DNA of 64,000 bases from an uncultured Clostridium sp. (GCF_947039605.1 NZ_CAMQZG010000010.1:18916-82915), one strand, 5' to 3'. Shown: positions 15,276 through 26,421, numbered from the stretch's first letter. Made by a program: numbers and translations. Notes: a model not told the origin generated them from the letters alone.

Positions 15276-17825
15276 CTATTTATCAAAATAAGCATTTTTA
15301 ATTCTTGTAATAAGTGATATATTTTTTCCATGTGCATTTTTAGCAAGAAGTGCTGCTTGTATCATTGAGAATACAATAGGTGTTTTTCTTCTATATGCAA
15401 CATATCTTGGTTCCCAATTATTTGTATACTTATTTTTAAATTTTCTAAGACCTTTAAATGAGTAAAATATTTGTCCATACTCATAAACTTGAAGTGCTAT
15501 TTTCTCACTAAGGAAAGCATATTTAGATGTACCAACATTTGCAAGTGGTGCCATTCCCATATTAAACTTCTCATAGCCTTTTTCTTTACCAACCTCTATA
15601 AGATTAATAAACATATAGTCCATAACTCCTCTTGTAGCTTCCTTTGTAAATCTCATAAGATCCACAGAAAAACTTTCTTTTCCATTATACATACTCATTA
15701 TATTTGCAAAACCTTCAATTTCGCCCTCTGAGTTTTTCACAAGCCCAATCCCTTCTTTTGATAAGTAATACTCATCAAAGAAACCAACTGAATATCCTTT
15801 TTCTGATCTACCATCAAGCCAATCATCTGAAATATATTTAAGTCTTGCCATTAATTCCTGTGAATAAGGTGGATAAATCATTTCAAAAGTATAGCCATCA
15901 CTAACCATCTTATTTCTTGATTTTTTAAGACTCTTCATTTTATTTCCAACAACTTCAAAGCTTTGAACATCAATCATAGCCTCTTCACCAATTTTCATAA
16001 AATCATATCCATGTGAGTGAAGATACTTTATCATATCCTCTTCTATCTGATAGAATACAATAGTATAACCATACTTATCTGCAAGTTCGTAGAATGACTC
16101 TATCCCTGCAAATATCTTTTCATTATTCCCTATTGGATTTCCAAGAACAAATATCTTATCTAAGTATGTTTGATATTGGAACATTACATCTTTATCTTCA
16201 TTCATATAAATATATTTATCTCTTAAATAAACTAAATGAGTTAAAGAACTACCTCTATAATTCTTAACAATCTCATGTATATCATCTTCATAATCATAGA
16301 ATGTTTTAGTTGGGAATTTTTGTTCTAAATGCATGAAGTAAATTACAATATAAATTATCGCTGCAATTATAAACATTGAAAGTGCAGTACCTCCAAGTTG
16401 TCTAAATAATTCCTTCTCTAAATGACCCTTCGTATACTTTAAATAAAAATCTAAAACTGCATAATAACCTAAAAGTGAAGCTATTAGTATACTTGCATCT
16501 TTAATAGTATTTTTCCAGTTAACAATAAAACTCTCTCTATAAAATGAACTTTTACTTCTATAAAGTATATAAGCTGCTACAACACTTATTATTATCTCTC
16601 CTGGGTAAAATCCTTTTGAAAGTAAAGTTAATATCCCAACTATTATAAGAACAAGCGTTGCCTTATAAATATACTTTGTTTTGTATCTAAGCATACATGC
16701 CGCAACTATACAAAGGAAACCTATAAGAATACTTAAATCATTTGAAAAACCAAGTGTATTAGTTCCAAAGAATTTTCCAAACAGCCTTATTTTTAAAAGT
16801 AATCTCTCATTTATCCCTGTAAGAAGCATTGTTATTCCAGTTAAAAATACCATAAGTCTTAAAAATTTATAAGCAAATGATGATATTATTTGATCTGGAA
16901 GATTATTATATCTTTCATTCATCTTCTTACTAAAATCATGCCCATAAAGAGCTATTCCAATTATGACGGGTACTATATAGTAACTTATTCTATATAATAA
17001 AACTACTATCAATGCTTGTGCTACAGGTATTCCAAAACTTTCAACTCCTGTAATAAATGCTAAATCAAAAGTACCTGCACCACCTGGAATCATACTTATA
17101 ATACCAATTACTGCTGATGTTATGTATACTGGTAAAAATTTATAGAATCCAATATGTGCACCTGTAATTCTAAGTATCACATATATAAGTATAACTGTTG
17201 TAACCCATTCTAAAATAGACATTCCAATAATCGCAAGTGTTCCTAAAAAATCTTTTAAATCTTTAGTTTTAATTAATTTATATACTAAATAACCTAAAAG
17301 ACACGGTACATAAGCAGCAAGCAGAACCATAGGTATAATGACCCATCCTTGCCCTAAAAAGTCTTTATAATCAGTTGCAAGATAGAATAAACATATCCCT
17401 GCAAGCCCACTTAAATTAAGTCCTATTATTTTACTTATTTCTTTTAATAATAATTTTTTATCTTCTACATAATCTCCATAAAAATGTTGCTTTATCGCAA
17501 GTGATGCTGCACCACCAAATCCCATAAGACTTGCAACTGAGCTTGCAATCCAAGAATATTTATAAAGTTTTTTATATGGTAGATTAATACCAACCTTTTT
17601 CTTTAGTATAAAGTCATAAAATGATAAAGGTGCATATGATATTATCCCTAAAATTCCAATCACTATAAGATTAACAACCGTTAGTTTATCCCTATACATT
17701 ATGAAATACTGTGGATTAACACCCTTTAATATATGACTAAATTCTCTTATAACAAAAATAAATACAATCGAAACAAATATTATTTTTAATATAGTTTGTA
17801 CTTTTTTGCTTATCTTTAAGTTCAT
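15276..17825 (-). CDS. mprF: Phosphatidylglycerol lysyltransferase/flippase MprF
   Basis: This 849-residue protein adds an amino acid, usually lysine, from aminoacyl-tRNA to phosphatidylglycerol and flips the product outward, giving resistance to cationic peptides. The first 510 residues are membrane helices (flippase half). The rest is the cytoplasmic DUF2156 synthase domain, with FVLGNPIG near 574, EEAMIDV near 630 and FNMGMAPLA near 775. The length matches full MprF. An AGGAGG site precedes the ATG. It lies between smpB and xpt, where ssrA usually sits near smpB. Confidence 0.92.
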   Translation of the reverse strand: MNLKISKKVQTILKIIFVSIVFIFVIREFSHILKGVNPQYFIMYRDKLTVVNLIVIGILGIISYAPLSFYDFILKKKVGINLPYKKLYKYSWIASSVASLMGFGGAASLAIKQHFYGDYVEDKKLLLKEISKIIGLNLSGLAGICLFYLATDYKDFLGQGWVIIPMVLLAAYVPCLLGYLVYKLIKTKDLKDFLGTLAIIGMSILEWVTTVILIYVILRITGAHIGFYKFLPVYITSAVIGIISMIPGGAGTFDLAFITGVESFGIPVAQALIVVLLYRISYYIVPVIIGIALYGHDFSKKMNERYNNLPDQIISSFAYKFLRLMVFLTGITMLLTGINERLLLKIRLFGKFFGTNTLGFSNDLSILIGFLCIVAACMLRYKTKYIYKATLVLIIVGILTLLSKGFYPGEIIISVVAAYILYRSKSSFYRESFIVNWKNTIKDASILIASLLGYYAVLDFYLKYTKGHLEKELFRQLGGTALSMFIIAAIIYIVIYFMHLEQKFPTKTFYDYEDDIHEIVKNYRGSSLTHLVYLRDKYIYMNEDKDVMFQYQTYLDKIFVLGNPIGNNEKIFAGIESFYELADKYGYTIVFYQIEEDMIKYLHSHGYDFMKIGEEAMIDVQSFEVVGNKMKSLKKSRNKMVSDGYTFEMIYPPYSQELMARLKYISDDWLDGRSEKGYSVGFFDEYYLSKEGIGLVKNSEGEIEGFANIMSMYNGKESFSVDLMRFTKEATRGVMDYMFINLIEVGKEKGYEKFNMGMAPLANVGTSKYAFLSEKIALQVYEYGQIFYSFKGLRKFKNKYTNNWEPRYVAYRRKTPIVFSMIQAALLAKNAHGKNISLITRIKNAYFDK

Positions 17826-17941
17826 CTACGCCTCCTAAATTCTGTTTTTTCTTTAGTAACTTTATTTTTATCGCCTTAACTTAGTTTACAACATTTTAAC
17901 TATTTTTTCTCTCTTTTCCCAACAATAACTTCTATAAAAGC

Positions 17942-17984
17942 AAAAAAAAGTGCTAATAATCTCATAAAACAGATTATAAACACT
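17942..17984 (-). terminator. Terminator after smpB
   Basis: A stem of about 14 bp with small mismatches (AGTGTTTATAATCT with AGATTATTAGCACT) is followed by eight T on the minus strand. Confidence 0.85.
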
Positions 17985-18006
17985 CTTTTTAACAATTTAA
18001 CTTTAA

Positions 18007-18474
18007 CTATTTGTTTCTTTCTTTAAGCTCTCTTGCTATATTTCTTTTAGCATCTTTTTCAAGCATAGAATTTCTTTTATCATAGTTTTTCTTACCTCTA
18101 CACACACCAAGTTGAACTTTAACTCTACCATTTTTTAAATATAATTTTAAAGGTATTAAAGTTATTCCATCTTGCTTAACCATAATTTCAAGTCTTGCAA
18201 TCTCACTTTTGTGAAGAAGTAGTTTTCTGTATCTTAGAGGGTCTACATTAAATATGTTTCCCTGCTCATATGGACTTATATGCATGCTTTTTATAAATAT
18301 TTCACTATTTTCTATATCAGCATAAGACTCTTTAAGATTTGCTTTACCTACTCTTATTGATTTAACTTCTGTCCCAACAAGTTCAAGCCCTGCTTCCATT
18401 GATTCTTCCACAAAATACTCATGCCATGCTTTTTTATTTTCTGCTAATGAATTGACACTCTTTTTTCTTGCCAT
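18007..18474 (-). CDS. smpB: SsrA-binding protein SmpB
   Basis: SmpB binds tmRNA and brings it to stalled ribosomes. The 155-residue protein has the expected N-terminal [24 protein letters not shown] (about 31-43), and the C-terminal GKKNYDKRN followed by a basic tail. A GGTGAT site lies before the ATG. It follows rnr, and RNase R degrades the messages released by this system. The partner ssrA is 6 kb downstream rather than adjacent. Confidence 0.97.
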   Translation of the reverse strand: MARKKSVNSLAENKKAWHEYFVEESMEAGLELVGTEVKSIRVGKANLKESYADIENSEIFIKSMHISPYEQGNIFNVDPLRYRKLLLHKSEIARLEIMVKQDGITLIPLKLYLKNGRVKVQLGVCRGKKNYDKRNSMLEKDAKRNIARELKERNK

Positions 18475-18617
18475 ATTATCACCTACTCGTGAATATTTTT
18501 AAACACATCCTAAACTAAAAATTTAAGATGTGTTTACTAATTATTTTATCATAAAGATAGTAAAACTGTAAGTGTTTACTTAAATATTACTATACTTTAC
18601 TAGTTTCTAATCTTCGA

Positions 18618-20801
18618 TTATTTTGAATCTTCAAGAATTTTTGTTGCTTTTTCAGCTTCTTTAATCTCTCTAGCTTCTTTCATATACTTATCTTCTGCAA
18701 TTGCGAAGAATACTTCTCTATTATCTACTTCAACTTTTGAAACTAAGATTTTTATCTTATCTCCAAGTTGGTATAGTTTCTTTGTTCTTTCTCCAACAAG
18801 AGAAAGTCTTACATCATCAAATACATAATAATCATCTCTAAAGTCTGTAATGTGTATAAGTCCCTCTATTGTATTAGGAAGCTGTACAAACACACCAAAT
18901 GATGTTACAGATGATATAATACCATCAAACTCCATTCCAACTTTATCTTTCATATACTCAGCTTTCTTTAAATCATCAACTTCTCTTTCTGCCTCTTGTG
19001 CAACTCTTTCCATTTCTGATGATTGCTTCGCTGTGTGTACTACTATCTTAGAAAGCTTTTTAATTCTCTCCTCATCAAGTTTTCCATTTAAAGCCTCTTT
19101 AATAATTCTGTGTATTTGAAGGTCAGGATATCTTCTGATTGGAGAAGTAAAATGACTGTAATACTCAGCTGCAAGACCAAAATGCCCTTCATGAACTTCT
19201 GAGTACTTAGCTTGCATCATACATCTTAATAAAAGTGTATTTACAACAGTTTCTTCATCTTTACCTTTAACCATTTGAACTATTTCAGCCATTGCCTTAG
19301 GGTTAATTTCTTTACCCCAGTTAATAGTATATCCAAGATTGCTTACAAACTCTTTAAACTTATCAAGTTTAGCATCATCTGGATCTTCGTGAATTCTGTA
19401 TATAAATGGAACTCCCATCCAGTAGAAATGTTCTGATATAGTTTCATTACATACAAGCATGAACTCTTCTATCATTCTATTTGATATCCCTCTTTCATAA
19501 GGCTTGATATCAACAGCTTTCCCATTTTCATCAAGTATTATCTTACACTCTGCAAAATCAAAGTCTATTGCCCCTCTATCCATTCTCTTCTTATTTAAAA
19601 TAAGAGCAAGTTCTTGCATAGCCTTAAAATCATCTACAAGATAATCATACTTTTTGTTAAGTTCTTCATCACCTTTTAGAATCTCTGTAACCTCTGTATA
19701 AGTCATTCTCTCATCAGTACTTATAATACTCTCATGAACTTCATGACTAATTACTTTACCTGATGCATTAATAGTCATCATACAACTAAGTGTAAGTCTA
19801 TTAACTTGTGGATTTAATGAACATATTCCATTAGATAATTTCCTTGGAAGCATTGGTATAACTCTATCTACTAGATATACTGAAGTTGCTCTACTAATAG
19901 CCTCTTCATCAAGTGGACTTTCTTCTCTAACATAATGAGTTACATCTGCAATATGAACTCCAAGTCTATAAAGACCATCTTCTAGTCTTTCTATAGAAAC
20001 AGCATCATCAAGGTCTTTAGCATCTTCTCCATCTATTGTAACCATTCTTAAGTCTCTAAAGTCAGTTCTTCTTTTAATCTCACTTTGTGGTATATCTTCT
20101 GATATTTTCTCAGTATAAGCTAGTACCTCTTCTGGGAACTCTTCTGGAAGTGCATATCTCTTAATAACAGATAATATGTCAAGCCCAGCATCTCCTTTTT
20201 GTCCTAAAACTTCTACAATTATACCCTCAGGCTTTTTGTTTTGTTCTGGCCATTTAGTAATTTCAACTTTTACTATATCTCCACTTTGAGCTTTATGTCT
20301 ATCTTTCTTTGATATAAAAATGTCTTTAAGCATTCTTTTATCATCTGGAATTACAAACCCAAAACTTCTACTATCTTCATATTTTCCTATGATTACATTA
20401 AGTGCTCTTTCTGTAATTTGAACAATTTCACCTTCGCACTTTCTGCCATCCTTATCTTCTTTTAATACCTTAGCAAGTACCTTATCACCGTTCATAGCTG
20501 TACCCATATTATTTTTAGGTATAAATACATCTTTTCTTCCCTCTTCATCTGGAAGTACAAATCCGTATCCTTTTTGGTGTAACTGTAACTTACCTGCAAC
20601 CATTCCCATTCTTGTTGAAAGACCTATTTTTTCTTTTGAATCTCTTGCAAGTAGTCCATCTTTAACCATTGCTCTAATTGTCTTTTTAAATGTTTTATAT
20701 TCGCTAGGCGTTATATTAAATATCTTAGCTAATTCTTGTATATCCATTGGTCTAAATGCTTCTTCTTCCATTAGACTTAGGAGTTTTTCTTTTAATCCCA
20801 T
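18618..20801 (-). CDS. rnr: Ribonuclease R
   Basis: This 3'-5' exoribonuclease has 727 residues. Domains in order are an N-terminal winged helix (1-65), cold-shock-like domains (70-220), the RNB catalytic domain (about 240-570; DGEDAKDLDDAVS holds the metal-binding Asp residues near 255-265) and an S1 domain (about 625-710). A GGAGGAATAAC site precedes the ATG. Neighbours are secG upstream and smpB downstream, the common Firmicute order. Confidence 0.97.
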   Translation of the reverse strand: MGLKEKLLSLMEEEAFRPMDIQELAKIFNITPSEYKTFKKTIRAMVKDGLLARDSKEKIGLSTRMGMVAGKLQLHQKGYGFVLPDEEGRKDVFIPKNNMGTAMNGDKVLAKVLKEDKDGRKCEGEIVQITERALNVIIGKYEDSRSFGFVIPDDKRMLKDIFISKKDRHKAQSGDIVKVEITKWPEQNKKPEGIIVEVLGQKGDAGLDILSVIKRYALPEEFPEEVLAYTEKISEDIPQSEIKRRTDFRDLRMVTIDGEDAKDLDDAVSIERLEDGLYRLGVHIADVTHYVREESPLDEEAISRATSVYLVDRVIPMLPRKLSNGICSLNPQVNRLTLSCMMTINASGKVISHEVHESIISTDERMTYTEVTEILKGDEELNKKYDYLVDDFKAMQELALILNKKRMDRGAIDFDFAECKIILDENGKAVDIKPYERGISNRMIEEFMLVCNETISEHFYWMGVPFIYRIHEDPDDAKLDKFKEFVSNLGYTINWGKEINPKAMAEIVQMVKGKDEETVVNTLLLRCMMQAKYSEVHEGHFGLAAEYYSHFTSPIRRYPDLQIHRIIKEALNGKLDEERIKKLSKIVVHTAKQSSEMERVAQEAEREVDDLKKAEYMKDKVGMEFDGIISSVTSFGVFVQLPNTIEGLIHITDFRDDYYVFDDVRLSLVGERTKKLYQLGDKIKILVSKVEVDNREVFFAIAEDKYMKEAREIKEAEKATKILEDSK

Positions 20802-21046
20802 GTTATTCCTCCGTTAATTTCATTTGTTTTTTTCTCTTTTTCTTTTAATTCTTGCCAAAAAAATCTCAATTGATACTACTTATATAGTACCATATTTGAC
20901 ACTTTTAATATATAGATATAATCTTATGACAAATCTCGTGCTTTTCAATCTACTCTTCTCTTTTTTCACCCTTACTAATTAATTCCCTACACTATATTTT
21001 ATGTAATAAGTATCAATTAATGTAACATTATTTTATAAATTTATAT

Positions 21047-21078
21047 ATAAAAAAACGCACAACTTTTGCTGTACGTTT
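21047..21078 (-). terminator. Terminator after secG
   Basis: AAACGTACAGC pairs with GTTGTGCGTTT, followed by T-rich sequence on the minus strand. Confidence 0.8.
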
Positions 21079-21087
21079 AGCTCTCTA

Positions 21088-21327
21088 TTAGCCCCATAAA
21101 CTGCCTATATTTAGTACAATTGTAATTAAACCAAATAAAATCATCGCTACAACTGTTGTTTTAATAAGCATAGCTTCTTTTGTCTTGCCTTTATTCTTAG
21201 AGAAGAAAGTTTCACCTTTACCTTGAATAAAACCACTTAAAGCATCTGCCTTACTTGGTTGCATTAAGATAGAACCTATTATCACTATTGCAAGTATAAA
21301 TTCAATAACTATAAGACCTGTTCTCAA
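21088..21327 (-). CDS. secG: Preprotein translocase subunit SecG
   Basis: SecG is the small accessory subunit of the SecYEG channel. The protein has two membrane helices (about 5-23 and 55-77) around the conserved LMQPSKADALSGFIQG loop. I choose the TTG at 21327, because GGAGGTG lies seven bases before it; the longer ATG frame contains that site. This gives 79 residues, the normal size. The order eno-secG-rnr is typical. Confidence 0.93.
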   Translation of the reverse strand: MRTGLIVIEFILAIVIIGSILMQPSKADALSGFIQGKGETFFSKNKGKTKEAMLIKTTVVAMILFGLITIVLNIGSLWG

Positions 21328-21479
21328 ACCCAGCACCTCCACATTATTTCTCAATGTATTATAATCTTACTCTAATAATATCACACGCCCTATTTTTTTA
21401 CAATATCAACTGTAATTATGTATACTTATAAGGGAATATTTAACTTTATATTAAAATTTATATTATTAACTCTTCAAAA

Positions 21480-21530
21480 TAAATAAGAGACTACTTACAC
21501 CTTAATAAATAATGTATAAGTAGTCCCTTT
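21480..21530 (-). terminator. Terminator after eno
   Basis: GGGACTACTTA pairs with TAAGTAGTCTC, followed by TTATTTT on the minus strand. Confidence 0.8.
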
Positions 21531-21556
21531 AATTTTATATTATATAATACACTTAA

Positions 21557-22900
<1,344 letters not shown>

Positions 22901-22982
22901 CTATTTATATTTATATTTTATATTTGTAATCTTCCGATTAATATTTATTCTTAATTGATTTCTTTTTTCATTGATTGTATTT

Positions 22983-23011
22983 ATTATATACTAATTAATA
23001 CTTATTATCAA
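22983..23011 (-). promoter_or_regulatory. eno promoter
   Basis: TTGATA (23006-23011) and a perfect TATAAT (22983-22988) are 17 bp apart. No other feature is seen in the 22877-23157 gap. Confidence 0.7.
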
Positions 23012-23157
23012 TACTATTTCATTAAAAAAATCTAAACTAAGGCTAAATATTGTATATTTTTTATTCATTACCTCCAAATTACTCTAACTATCTATATAAA
23101 CAAATCTATTTTATATACTTATTATTCCCAAAGTCTTTCTATTTATTTACCATAAAA

Positions 23158-23189
23158 CCCAAAAAGCTAGAAAGTTTAAACTTCCTAGC
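23158..23189 (-). terminator. Terminator after trpP
   Basis: The 24-base inverted repeat GCTAGGAAGTTT/AAACTTTCTAGC is followed by TTTTT on the minus strand. Confidence 0.85.
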
Positions 23190-23206
23190 AATATTCTATA
23201 TTTAAC

Positions 23207-23749
23207 TTATTTTGCAACTGCAATTTTAAGTGATTTTTCTACTATTTTATATAAAGTAACTCCAACCGCTAAATTAATAACTACTGCCGGCAAAACTACC
23301 GTTGTAAATAAAGCTATAAACGGTGCAGGAAGACCTACAATCATAAGTGCTGAACCAAGAAATAAGCTTCCACTTACAAAGGTTCCAATAGGTAAAATTA
23401 TAAAACATTGAATAAGTCTTTTCTTTCTATCATCCATTTCTTTAAGAATCTTATTAATTAAAAGTATAAGTAAAAATATAATATGTGCTGTAACTATCTT
23501 ATCTATTAGATTTGGAAGTTGCCCCCCCGGAAATTTCGTTGTCATAGCTGTGAATATCCCTGTAACTATTCCTGAAATTAAAGTTGTTTTATAATTTCCA
23601 TCATTTAAAATAATTATAATAAAAAGCATTGCAAGTGCAAAATCTGGTTGCATAGGTAATCCAAGTGCTGGTGTAATCTGATGCAGCATAGCTCCAACCC
23701 CTAATAATAAAGCATTCATAACTAATGTTTTTGTATTTTTGTTTCTCAT
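23207..23749 (-). CDS. trpP: Tryptophan transporter TrpP
   Basis: This 180-residue membrane protein has about five helices. The segment LHQITPALGLPMQPDFALAM (near 22-41) and MTTKFPGGQLPN (near 69-80) match the TrpP family. The assignment is supported by the upstream T-box leader with a UGG (Trp) specifier. An AAGGGAG site precedes the ATG. It sits among unrelated genes between gpmI and eno. Confidence 0.93.
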   Translation of the reverse strand: MRNKNTKTLVMNALLLGVGAMLHQITPALGLPMQPDFALAMLFIIIILNDGNYKTTLISGIVTGIFTAMTTKFPGGQLPNLIDKIVTAHIIFLLILLINKILKEMDDRKKRLIQCFIILPIGTFVSGSLFLGSALMIVGLPAPFIALFTTVVLPAVVINLAVGVTLYKIVEKSLKIAVAK

Positions 23750-23855
23750 AACTATCTACTCCCTTAAATTTATTATTTTTATAGTTTTTCCACTCTGATT
23801 CATCACTTAAAGTTCACATCACTAGAATCACCTCCTCAAAATATTTTTAAAAACA

Positions 23856-24150
23856 AAAAAACTCCGTCCTATAAACATAGGACGGAGTTACCGTGTTGCC
23901 ACCTAAATTGTATATCATACTTTAAATAAAATTCAAATAAATATACCACTCTTTTCGAATACTAACATATTCTATCCGCTATAAGGTGCAGTCCACCATA
24001 AGTAATACTCTCTAATTAAAGATTTCTTCTTATACCTCAAAAGTCCATTCATTAAATTTCTTCTTGCAAGCATTCCACCACCACCTGCTCTCTTTGTTAA
24101 AGCTAAATTTAATTACTCCTCTTTATCAACGGCTAATTTATTTCCATTTA
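23856..24150 (-). promoter_or_regulatory. T-box leader, tryptophan-specific
   Basis: The T-box motif AGGTGGCAACACGGT lies at 23890-23904, directly before a terminator stem (ACTCCGTCCTA and complement, 23861-23889) with a T-run. Stem I holds the GCAGGTGGTGGTGG-type apical part near 24080 and the specifier codon TGG at 24045-24047, in the context GAATGGACTTT. UGGC in the T-box pairs with a GCCA end, fitting the G discriminator of tRNA-Trp. Uncharged tRNA-Trp would allow trpP expression. Confidence 0.92.
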
Positions 24151-24156
24151 ATGTAT

Positions 24157-24185
24157 ATTATATGTTATAACATTTAACTTGTCAC
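24157..24185 (-). promoter_or_regulatory. Promoter of the trpP T-box transcript
   Basis: GTGACA (24180-24185) and TATAAT (24157-24162) are 17 bp apart, just upstream of the T-box leader. Confidence 0.6.
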
Positions 24186-24255
24186 TACTTTTTCAATTTT
24201 TTTATAGACAACACTTAAACTTTTATCAAAGCAGTAATTTTTATTTGAATTAAAC

Positions 24256-24522
24256 CTATATGATTCTACTACCAATCACTATAACAAGAATTACAATCCC
24301 CACAAATATGCAAAGGTCACCAATTAAATTATAATTTTTATCATCTTTGCTTCGTGCAATTTCATATTGTGCAATTCCTATCAACATTTCTGTTATAGCT
24401 AAAAACAATATACCAAATTCTAAAGATAAACCAACACCTGTAAAATATAATAATATAAGTACTGTTGTTATGATACTTGAAACCACCGTTACTAATGTTA
24501 TAACCTTAGTCTTATTTTCCAT
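24256..24522 (-). CDS. Small membrane protein, three helices, unknown function
   Basis: The protein has 88 residues from the ATG at 24522, which follows AGGAG by nine bases; the longer TTG start overlaps that site. Three hydrophobic stretches lie at about 8-28, 32-50 and 65-86, with a charged loop (ARSKDDKNYN) between the second and third. No family is recognised. It may be co-transcribed with the acetyltransferase gene upstream. Confidence 0.7.
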   Translation of the reverse strand: MENKTKVITLVTVVSSIITTVLILLYFTGVGLSLEFGILFLAITEMLIGIAQYEIARSKDDKNYNLIGDLCIFVGIVILVIVIGSRII

Positions 24523-24593
24523 AAAACCCAACTCCTATATTTTTTCACTTATAATACAGTATATTCAAGTAAATCTTCAAACTTAACCAAATT

Positions 24594-25130
24594 CTAACAA
24601 TAATCTTCCCTAAACATCGCCATTAAAATTACATCATGATATTTTCCTTCTCTAAATATCTCTTTCTTAAGTTGCCCTTCCTCTACAAACCCAAGATTTG
24701 CATAACATTTTATTGCTCTACTATTAAAAGAATAAACTGATAATTTTATCTTCTCAAAATTAAGTTCATTAAAAGCATATTGAATTAAAACCTCCATAGC
24801 ATCAGTTCCATAGCCTTGTCCCCAAAGTTCCTTTTCTCCTATGAATATCCCAACCGTACAGTTTCTATTTTTAAGGTCGGTTTCATTAATTCCACACCCA
24901 CCTATATACTCACCATCTTCTAATGATTCAATTGCAAAATTACAAGTCATATCATCACTTCTCGCACAAGATTTTCTTATAAATTCTTCTTCCTCATCTA
25001 AACTCACTGGGAAAATTGACCCCAAAGCTAAATTTTTAGTTATCTCATAATCATTCACAAACTTATGTGCCACTACTATATCTTCATAACTGTAACCTCT
25101 TAAAGCTACTTTACTTCCTGTAAAAATCAT
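24594..25130 (-). CDS. GNAT acetyltransferase, RimJ/RimL type
   Basis: This 178-residue enzyme should transfer acetyl groups from acetyl-CoA to an amine, often a protein N-terminus or small molecule. The order VALRGYSYED, GGCGINETDLKNRNCTVGIF (about 76-95) and the acetyl-CoA loop ELWGQGYGTDAM (about 100-111) is typical of the Acetyltransf_3 branch. NLGFVEEGQLKKEIFREGKYHDV near the end is also typical. An AGGAGG site precedes the ATG. The substrate is unknown. Confidence 0.88.
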   Translation of the reverse strand: MIFTGSKVALRGYSYEDIVVAHKFVNDYEITKNLALGSIFPVSLDEEEEFIRKSCARSDDMTCNFAIESLEDGEYIGGCGINETDLKNRNCTVGIFIGEKELWGQGYGTDAMEVLIQYAFNELNFEKIKLSVYSFNSRAIKCYANLGFVEEGQLKKEIFREGKYHDVILMAMFREDYC

Positions 25131-25390
25131 AAATTCTCCTCCTACAAAATCTTATAATTTTTTTATTAAAATTTAATAAAAAATAAACATTCTATCACTT
25201 CATCAATCTACAATGCATTCAAACCTAAAACTCTAAATAATACACTATTTTATGTATCATACTAATAATAACAAAATATTTTTTAATGAACAATCATTCA
25301 CATCCATATATTTCAAATTTTGTTTTTTTATAAAATTATATTATTATATATAGTATAAAGCAATACTAAAATTCAAAATGAGGTGTATCA

Positions 25391-25750
25391 ATGTCAAAAG
25401 AAACAATATCATTACTTATAGCATTTTTTATAATATGCGGACTATTCTATATATCTACAAAAATAAAACTTAGACATAAACTTACAAATTTATTTTATAA
25501 GTGGTTTAAAAACATGCCACCTAAATCATTACATATTATAGCTTTTATAGTGAATTTCGTTATAATAGTAGGAGTTGGAATATCTAACTCACTTATAATG
25601 GAAACATGGTTTACTGTCACTGTACTACCACTTGCAATTGCATTTGTTTTAAATGTCACAACATCACTAATATCCACAGCAAAAGTTATAACTTATAAAA
25701 ACACACAAATTAAACCAAAATCTAAAATTAAACCAAATAGAAAAAAATAA
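25391..25750 (+). CDS. Small membrane protein, unknown function
   Basis: This 119-residue protein has hydrophobic segments at about 5-24, 45-65 and 72-98 and a very basic C-terminal tail (about 105-119). A GAGGTG site lies six bases before the ATG. It is a lone plus-strand gene with its own terminator. I do not recognise the family. Confidence 0.7.
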   Translation: MSKETISLLIAFFIICGLFYISTKIKLRHKLTNLFYKWFKNMPPKSLHIIAFIVNFVIIVGVGISNSLIMETWFTVTVLPLAIAFVLNVTTSLISTAKVITYKNTQIKPKSKIKPNRKK

Positions 25751-25776
25751 AAGTGCCGATTACTCAGCACTTCCCC

Positions 25777-25801
25777 GATGCCTATATAGGCATCTTTTTT
25801 T
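25777..25801 (+). terminator. Terminator after the 25391-25750 gene
   Basis: GATGCCTA pairs with TAGGCATC, followed by seven T on the plus strand. A second stem (AAGTGC with GCACTT) lies just before it. Confidence 0.9.
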
Positions 25802-25803
25802 GG

Positions 25804-26268
25804 TTATTTAATTCCAGTTGAACCATACCCACCTCTGTCCTTTGATGTTCCAAGGTCTTCAACAAAATTAAATTCAACACCTGTCATAGTTGTTTTAACT
25901 ACTTCAAACTGAAGAATTCTATCATCATAATCCATCTTTCCATCTTTTAAACAAGCAAACATTGAACACCACTGATCATTATTTCCATTATAAGCATTAT
26001 CTATTTGACCCACTGCATTAGTTAAGATAAGACCGTAATTCTTAAATGTACTACTTCTTGGATATACATTTGCTTTAAAACCTTCAGGCATTTTCATTGA
26101 AAATCCTAATTTCACAAATATAACATCTCCCATTTTATATTCACAGGGAAAAGTCTTTTCCTCACCATTAACAGAGATTGTACTAGCTCTAAGGTCTATT
26201 AAATCACCTTTATCTATTTTCTCCATTTTAGTTAAGTTTTTATCGATATATCTAACTTCTAACTTCAT
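25804..26268 (-). CDS. dut: dUTP diphosphatase (trimeric type)
   Basis: dUTPase converts dUTP to dUMP, keeping uracil out of DNA and supplying dTMP synthesis. The family motifs are visible in 154 residues: IDLRAS near 24-30, PRSST near 66-70, GQIDNAYNG near 83-91, ILQFEV near 117 and the C-terminal RGGYGSTG (about 144-151). This long form with an ALKDGKMDY-like insert resembles phage and clostridial versions. No good ribosome site is seen; a hairpin occupies the region before the ATG. Confidence 0.93.
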   Translation of the reverse strand: MKLEVRYIDKNLTKMEKIDKGDLIDLRASTISVNGEEKTFPCEYKMGDVIFVKLGFSMKMPEGFKANVYPRSSTFKNYGLILTNAVGQIDNAYNGNNDQWCSMFACLKDGKMDYDDRILQFEVVKTTMTGVEFNFVEDLGTSKDRGGYGSTGIK

Positions 26269-26275
26269 ACATTTA

Positions 26276-26301
26276 TTTAGTGAGTTTTAGCACTCACTAA
26301 A
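26276..26301 (-). promoter_or_regulatory. Perfect hairpin just before the dut start codon
   Basis: TTTAGTGAGT and ACTCACTAAA form a 10-bp stem with a 6-base loop, seven bases before the dut ATG. It takes the place where a Shine-Dalgarno sequence would be expected, so a role in translation or operator function is possible. Confidence 0.5.
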
Positions 26302-26421
26302 TACTCACCTACCTTTATGACATATTTCTATATTATTTTACACCAAAACCTAATTTATAACTAATCTATAAAAGAATATAAAAATAAACTAGCCCCTTTA
26401 AAAGCTAGTTTACTTTCTATA

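Noticed and set aside
18501..18535. Terminator between rnr and smpB
   Set aside because: AAACACATC...GATGTGTTT forms a stem, but no T-run follows on the minus strand, so rnr and smpB may be co-transcribed.
25804..26268. Prophage region suggested by the dUTPase
   Set aside because: The neighbours are cellular genes and no phage structural, lysis or integrase gene is present.
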